A stretch of 9,134 nt of DNA from AC-69 sp036519575 (GTDB lineage: Bacteria > Actinomycetota > UBA4738 > HRBIN12). Below the pieces are notes generated by a model. The model did no database searches. It was not told the origin of the DNA and saw only the letters and a list, made by a program, of their open reading frames with translations. The stretch is from NCBI GenBank assembly GCA_036519575.1, contig DATDKZ010000203.1, positions 1 to 9,134 of the forward strand, read 5' to 3'. Of this stretch, positions 6,393 to 9,134 are shown in pieces. A program made the position numbers and the translations under genes. Position 1 is the first letter of the stretch; every line of letters begins with the position of its first letter.

Positions 6393-6690
6393 CAAACAGC
6401 AGGTCAGCGGCATGATCGACCACTCACGTAACGGCGGCTGCTAAGAGCGCCGCGGGAGCTCGTCCAACCTCCCTCGTCCCCTCCGACGCCCTCGCCTTTC
6501 AAGTAGGAGCCTTTCCACTCCGGGCGGTGTCCAGGCCCCCTCTCCCGATTTGACTCGAGCTTCGCTATCGAAGATGCACTGATGCAGCGTGCTCCGACTC
6601 TGGATGGACGAGAACCGGCCTCTGGCCATAGCATCCGACGATGGTTCTAGCCGTTTTGGGACGGAGGAATCGGACGGATTCCCGGAGGCG

Positions 6691-6696
6691 AGGGGG
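6691..6696 (+). promoter_or_regulatory. Ribosome binding site of the metallopeptidase gene
   Basis: AGGGGG six bases before ATG 6703, with GGAGG a little further up. It supports ATG 6703 rather than the in-frame start at 6589, which would add 38 residues with no signal-peptide character. Confidence 0.6.
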
Positions 6697-6702
6697 TTGG
6701 TC

Positions 6703-7722
6703 ATGCGGAAGCTACTTTTGCTCTTGACCGCCGCGACGCTCGTGACGGCGATCGCCACGAACGCCACCGCGGCCGGCTCGAGTACGGGCACTGGGGCCGT
6801 CTTCGTTCCTAACCCAGTCCAGTCGCTGGGTGACGAGTCACTGACCGACCAGAAGGACTCGGATGCGGCGGTGCCTGCGGCTGCCTACCACGACGTCATC
6901 CTCACGAACCTCGATGGGAGCGGGTTCCTTCGCGGGGACTACGCGGCCGTCGTCAGCAACACCGGCAAAGCGGCTTATTCGCCAACGAACACCTTCCGCT
7001 ACACGCGGCACCAAGACCAGTTCGAGCAGGTCATGGCCTATTACTGGATAACCGAGGCGCAAAGGTACATCCAGAGCCTCGGCTTCGGCAGTGCTCTTCG
7101 CCCTATCAACGACCGTCCGCAGGCGGTGCGGATCGACCAGTGGGGACAGGACAACTCCTTCGCCACCGACCACCCCAAGAACGAGTTGCGCTTCGGCAAG
7201 GGCGGCGTGGACGACGCAGAGGACGCCGAGGTGATCCTGCACGAGTACGGCCACGCCATTCACTTCTCGCAGAACTTCGTCTTCGGCTCCGAGGAGGCGG
7301 GCGCGATCAGCGAGGGCTTCGCCGACTACTGGGCGGTGACCGTCTCCGACGTGGTCTCCAAGAGCCTGGGTGTCCCGGAGCGCGAGCCGCTGCCGTGCGT
7401 AGCCGACTGGGACTCGGTCTCGTACACCAGTGACGTGCCGCACTGCCTGCGGCGGGTCGACACCGACCTGCACTACCCGGAGGACCTCAACGGCAGGGTG
7501 CACGACGACGGCCAGATCTGGTCGCGGGCGCTGTGGGACATTCGCCAGGCCCTTGGCAACGTCAAGGCCGATACGATCATCCTGGAGGGCTCGTTCGACT
7601 TCCCCGGCACAACTATGCCGGACCTCGCTTCCCGGACGGTCGCGGCGGCCCAGCAGCTCTACGGCGCTGCCGCCGCCGCCGCCGTCCAGAAAGCCTTCGC
7701 CGACCGCGGGATTCTGACCTGA
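6703..7722 (+). CDS. Secreted M36-like (fungalysin-type) zinc metallopeptidase
   Basis: Protein of 339 residues. A Sec signal peptide is clear (MRKLLLLL, hydrophobic to about 18, likely cut after ATAA near 24). The zinc site is HEYGHAIH, with H180, catalytic E181 and H184; the third ligand is probably E204 in SEGFADYWA, the gluzincin glutamate. HDDGQIWSRALWDIR (267-281) matches the later helix of M36-type enzymes, supplying the distal histidine region. It should hydrolyse proteins outside the cell. It is shorter than classic fungalysins and lacks the long N-terminal FTP/PepSY propeptide; only about 35 residues precede the region that looks like the mature domain (AYHDVILTNLDGSG). No C-terminal anchor is visible. 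It lies inside the tRNA-bracketed islet. Confidence 0.85.
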   Translation: MRKLLLLLTAATLVTAIATNATAAGSSTGTGAVFVPNPVQSLGDESLTDQKDSDAAVPAAAYHDVILTNLDGSGFLRGDYAAVVSNTGKAAYSPTNTFRYTRHQDQFEQVMAYYWITEAQRYIQSLGFGSALRPINDRPQAVRIDQWGQDNSFATDHPKNELRFGKGGVDDAEDAEVILHEYGHAIHFSQNFVFGSEEAGAISEGFADYWAVTVSDVVSKSLGVPEREPLPCVADWDSVSYTSDVPHCLRRVDTDLHYPEDLNGRVHDDGQIWSRALWDIRQALGNVKADTIILEGSFDFPGTTMPDLASRTVAAAQQLYGAAAAAAVQKAFADRGILT

Positions 7723-7730
7723 CGCACTGA

Positions 7731-8243
7731 GTGCAGGGGAGAGCCGGGGCTCGGCGGGCGCTCGAGCTGGTGCGTGGACTCATCATCGCTCCGAGCAATG
7801 TTCGGCTCGCCGCACGGCGGTTCGAGTCGGTCTACACTCGCGGCCTCAGACAGCGCGAGGATCGAATCATCGATGAGCTGATCGCCCTGGAAGCGCTTGC
7901 CGGGAGCCGGACCGAGCTTCGGTTTCGCCTCGCCTTCCGGATCTCGTCACTCGTGGCGTCAGATGAGGACGAGCGTCTCGCCGTGTTTGAAGCGATGAGG
8001 CGTTACTACGACGTCAGAAGCAAGATTGTTCATGGGAGCGATCTTCGGCCAGCTGAACGGGCAATTGTGGACGACGACTCCGACTTGCGAGCCATAGTGC
8101 GGCGGTTCGTGCGAACCGTCATCTTCTCCACCGTTCACTCGGGTTTCAGGCTTACTGACTCGTACATCGATGAGCAGGTCGACCGTGCGCTCCTCAACAC
8201 TCAAGCCCGTCAGGAGCTGCGAGAAGCGCTTGGCCTGGAGTGA
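7731..8243 (+). CDS. ApeA-like HEPN domain protein, probably 5'-truncated
   Basis: Protein of 170 residues. The stretch RFESVYTRGLRQREDRIIDELIALEAL is read at 30-56, and YYDVRSKIVHG at 92-102 carries the HEPN motif R96-X4-H101, the putative RNase centre. This pattern matches the Apea-like HEPN domain, usually the C-terminal part of larger proteins; some relatives act in phage defence by cleaving RNA. Here only that domain remains. A TGA (7728-7730) immediately precedes the GTG used as start, no Shine-Dalgarno is seen, and only eight bases separate it from the metallopeptidase stop. The missing N-terminal region cannot lie upstream. It may be a stand-alone HEPN toxin or a pseudogene left at a recombination join. 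GTG 7770 is an alternative start. Confidence 0.65.
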   Translation: MQGRAGARRALELVRGLIIAPSNVRLAARRFESVYTRGLRQREDRIIDELIALEALAGSRTELRFRLAFRISSLVASDEDERLAVFEAMRRYYDVRSKIVHGSDLRPAERAIVDDDSDLRAIVRRFVRTVIFSTVHSGFRLTDSYIDEQVDRALLNTQARQELREALGLE

Positions 8244-8249
8244 AGAATT

Positions 8250-8271
8250 CCGCGCCGCGAGCTCGGCGCGG
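8250..8271 (+). terminator. GC hairpin after the HEPN gene, possible terminator
   Basis: Perfect 8-bp inverted repeat CCGCGCCG / CGGCGCGG with loop CGAGCT, six bases after the HEPN stop codon. No T tract follows, which is common for high-GC terminators but lowers confidence. Confidence 0.45.
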
Positions 8272-8602
8272 TCGCGATGCCCAGCCGCCGGCTATCCGAT
8301 GGACGGCGTCTCGCCAGGGCCGTCTGCCCTGAGATCTCGGTCAATGGCACACTTGCTGCGTCGATGAGTGCCTGGGTGCGAGGACGACCCGCCCACGCGG
8401 GCCGTCGTGGTCGGGATACTTGCGGAAGATCAGCGTGGCTGAATCGACTGATCTCAGGCCCGAAGAACTCGCCGCAATAGGCCGAATAGCCGTTCGCGAC
8501 GCAGGGCTCATCAGCTGGTCGAGTACACGAGCTGGAGTCTTATTTCCAGCTCACCCAGCGGCACGGTCCACCTGAGAAACGTCGTTCTGTGCCCACCCTG
8601 GC
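8272..8602. other. Gene-poor stretch before the right tRNA repeat
   Basis: No gene of convincing length or family. It holds a hairpin near 8384-8408 (CCCGC/GCGGG with flanking ACGA/TCGT), a perfect 8-bp inverted repeat at 8529-8552, and a 46-codon open frame (8435-8575) I could not assign. I looked for tyrosine-integrase C-terminal motifs in the frame I translated and saw none. It may be decayed element DNA. Confidence 0.4.
8529..8552. repeat. Perfect 8-bp inverted repeat near the right repeat end
   Basis: GAGCTGGA (8529-8536) and TCCAGCTC (8545-8552) around the loop GTCTTATT. No T tract follows on either strand, so a terminator is unlikely. It is 50 bases from the tRNA-Val fragment and could be a protein-binding arm of an old attachment region; this is inference. 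Confidence 0.4.
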
Positions 8603-8648
8603 CTTCCTTGATACGGAAGGGTCAGAGGCAAATCCTCTAGCGCCCACC
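8603..8648 (+). repeat. Degenerate tRNA-Val 3' fragment (att-like right copy)
   Basis: 46 bases matching the tRNA-Val from its anticodon stem through the acceptor 3' strand and two bases beyond. Changes: CG to TA in the anticodon loop, loss of one A before the variable region and of two T in the T-loop. The 5' half of a tRNA is absent (no D-arm upstream), so it cannot work as a tRNA. It is in direct orientation with the intact gene, as expected of an attachment-site repeat. Confidence 0.85.
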
Positions 8649-8663
8649 AGCGATCTGCGTGGC

Positions 8664-8669
8664 TATCAT
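8664..8669 (+). promoter_or_regulatory. Candidate -10 box of the ypfJ-like gene
   Basis: TATCAT, six bases before GTG 8676, fits TANNNT and predicts a leaderless message. It is only 15 bases beyond the tRNA repeat, so any -35 element would lie within the repeat. Confidence 0.5.
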
Positions 8670-8675
8670 CCGGGT

Positions 8676-9134
8676 GTGTTCCGAAAGAGGGCCCGGCTCG
8701 ACCCCTCACAGATCGAGGACCGGCGAGGCCGATCGCTCGGGCGCGGGGTGGCGGTCGGCGGGGGCGGCATCGGGGTCATCGTTGCGGTACTCCTCATCAT
8801 CCTTAACCTCAGCGGAGGGGGGTCGGGATCGACGTCGGTTGAGGAGACCCTCCGTGACCTCGAGGGAGTCACGGTCGGTGGTGGATCGACGCCTTCCGAT
8901 CTCAGCCATTGCCGGACTGGTGCCGACGCCGAGAAAAGCGAAGACTGCCGCATCGTCGCTTTCGTGAACAGCATCCAGAGTTACTGGCAGGGACAGATCA
9001 GGGGGTACCGGGAGTCACCCACCGTGTTCTTCACGGGCGCGACCACAACCGCGTGCGGCAGGGCAACCACCGAGGTCGGCCCGTTCTACTGTCCCCCCGA
9101 CGCGAGCGTGTACATCGACCTCGGGTTCTTCCAG
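8676..9134 (+). CDS. ypfJ: YpfJ-family neutral zinc metallopeptidase, N-terminal part
   Basis: First 153 residues of a gene that runs off the right edge. The order is a basic start with IEDRRGRSLG, a glycine-rich run and one membrane helix (about 31-45), a Ser/Gly linker, then the conserved extracellular region: CRIVAFVNSIQSYW (91-104), the segment VFFTGATTTACGRA (117-130), and GPFYCPPDASVYIDLGFF (135-152). These match the putative neutral zinc metallopeptidase family (PF04228), where the HEXXH zinc site comes shortly after, beyond this window. Cysteines at 79/91 and 127/139 look positioned for disulfides. GTG 8676 is chosen because it follows a TATCAT box at leaderless distance. It is probably the resident gene flanking the tRNA-Val islet. 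Confidence 0.85.
   Translation, partial: MFRKRARLDPSQIEDRRGRSLGRGVAVGGGGIGVIVAVLLIILNLSGGGSGSTSVEETLRDLEGVTVGGGSTPSDLSHCRTGADAEKSEDCRIVAFVNSIQSYWQGQIRGYRESPTVFFTGATTTACGRATTEVGPFYCPPDASVYIDLGFFQ

Larger units (their letters stand above)
6393..8602. mobile_element. Probable decayed tRNA-Val-integrated islet
   Basis: About 2.2 kb bounded by the intact tRNA-Val and a degenerate copy of its 3' end, the arrangement left when a tyrosine-recombinase element integrates at a tRNA gene. Cargo: a secreted metallopeptidase and an ApeA-like HEPN fragment. No integrase, excisionase or replication gene is visible, and the right repeat has decayed, so the islet should be immobile. Stretch 6391-6702 holds no convincing gene. 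Alternative: a local tandem duplication or gene conversion of the tRNA without an element. Confidence 0.5.

Noticed and set aside
6550..6578. TTGACT as a -35 box for the metallopeptidase gene
   Set aside because: No acceptable -10 hexamer lies 16-19 bases downstream.
6589..6702. Longer N-terminus for the metallopeptidase
   Set aside because: The extra residues are polar and would bury the signal peptide. ATG 6703 has a good ribosome site and begins the signal peptide.
8435..8575. 46-codon frame (GTG to TGA) with coding-like composition
   Set aside because: No ribosome site or promoter at leaderless distance and no family resemblance that I can support; kept only as a remark in the gene-poor stretch.
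8603..8648. Second tRNA-Val gene
   Set aside because: The acceptor 5' strand and D-arm are absent upstream and the T-loop is shortened, so it cannot fold into a tRNA.
1..9134. CRISPR array or insertion sequence
   Set aside because: No regularly spaced repeats with spacers and no transposase or paired terminal inverted repeats were seen.

Overview
This is a GC-rich bacterial segment, probably from an Actinomycetota or a close relative. I infer that from the high-GC codon use, the frequent GTG starts, the TANNNT-type -10 boxes placed 6-8 bases before start codons, the SHOCT and DUF2231 membrane proteins, and a YpfJ-type metallopeptidase. The species cannot be named from the sequence alone.

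Left part (109-3208, minus strand): a complete high-affinity zinc uptake operon in the order znuA (lipoprotein receptor), znuC (ATPase), znuB (permease), zur (Fur-family repressor). The genes overlap or nearly touch. A candidate promoter sits at the znuA start, with hexamer-phased CTCAG repeats around it that could be a Zur operator. The operon looks self-contained: Zur would sense zinc and shut off both uptake and its own synthesis.

Middle (3396-6013): a small SHOCT membrane protein and a DUF2231 four-helix membrane protein on the plus strand, each with a Shine-Dalgarno site. They converge on two minus-strand genes, a dual-specificity-type phosphatase and a YcaQ/AlkX-type DNA glycosylase. 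Both of those appear to be read from leaderless transcripts.

Right part (6112-9134): tRNA-Cys and tRNA-Val, each with its own -10 box. Next come a secreted M36-like zinc metallopeptidase and a short ApeA-like HEPN domain protein that looks 5'-truncated. After about 350 bases with no convincing gene there is a degenerate second copy of the 3' two thirds of tRNA-Val. The two tRNA-Val copies bracket about 2.26 kb, the expected footprint of an integrative element at a tRNA gene that has since lost its integrase. Immediately beyond the repeat the resident chromosome appears to resume with a YpfJ-family neutral zinc metallopeptidase, cut by the window edge.

The best leads are the tRNA-Val-bracketed islet with its HEPN remnant, the recurrent leaderless promoter geometry, the CTCAG repeats before znuA, and a Cys-Cys mini-ORF plus hairpin just upstream of tRNA-Cys. 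No complete new multi-gene system is visible.
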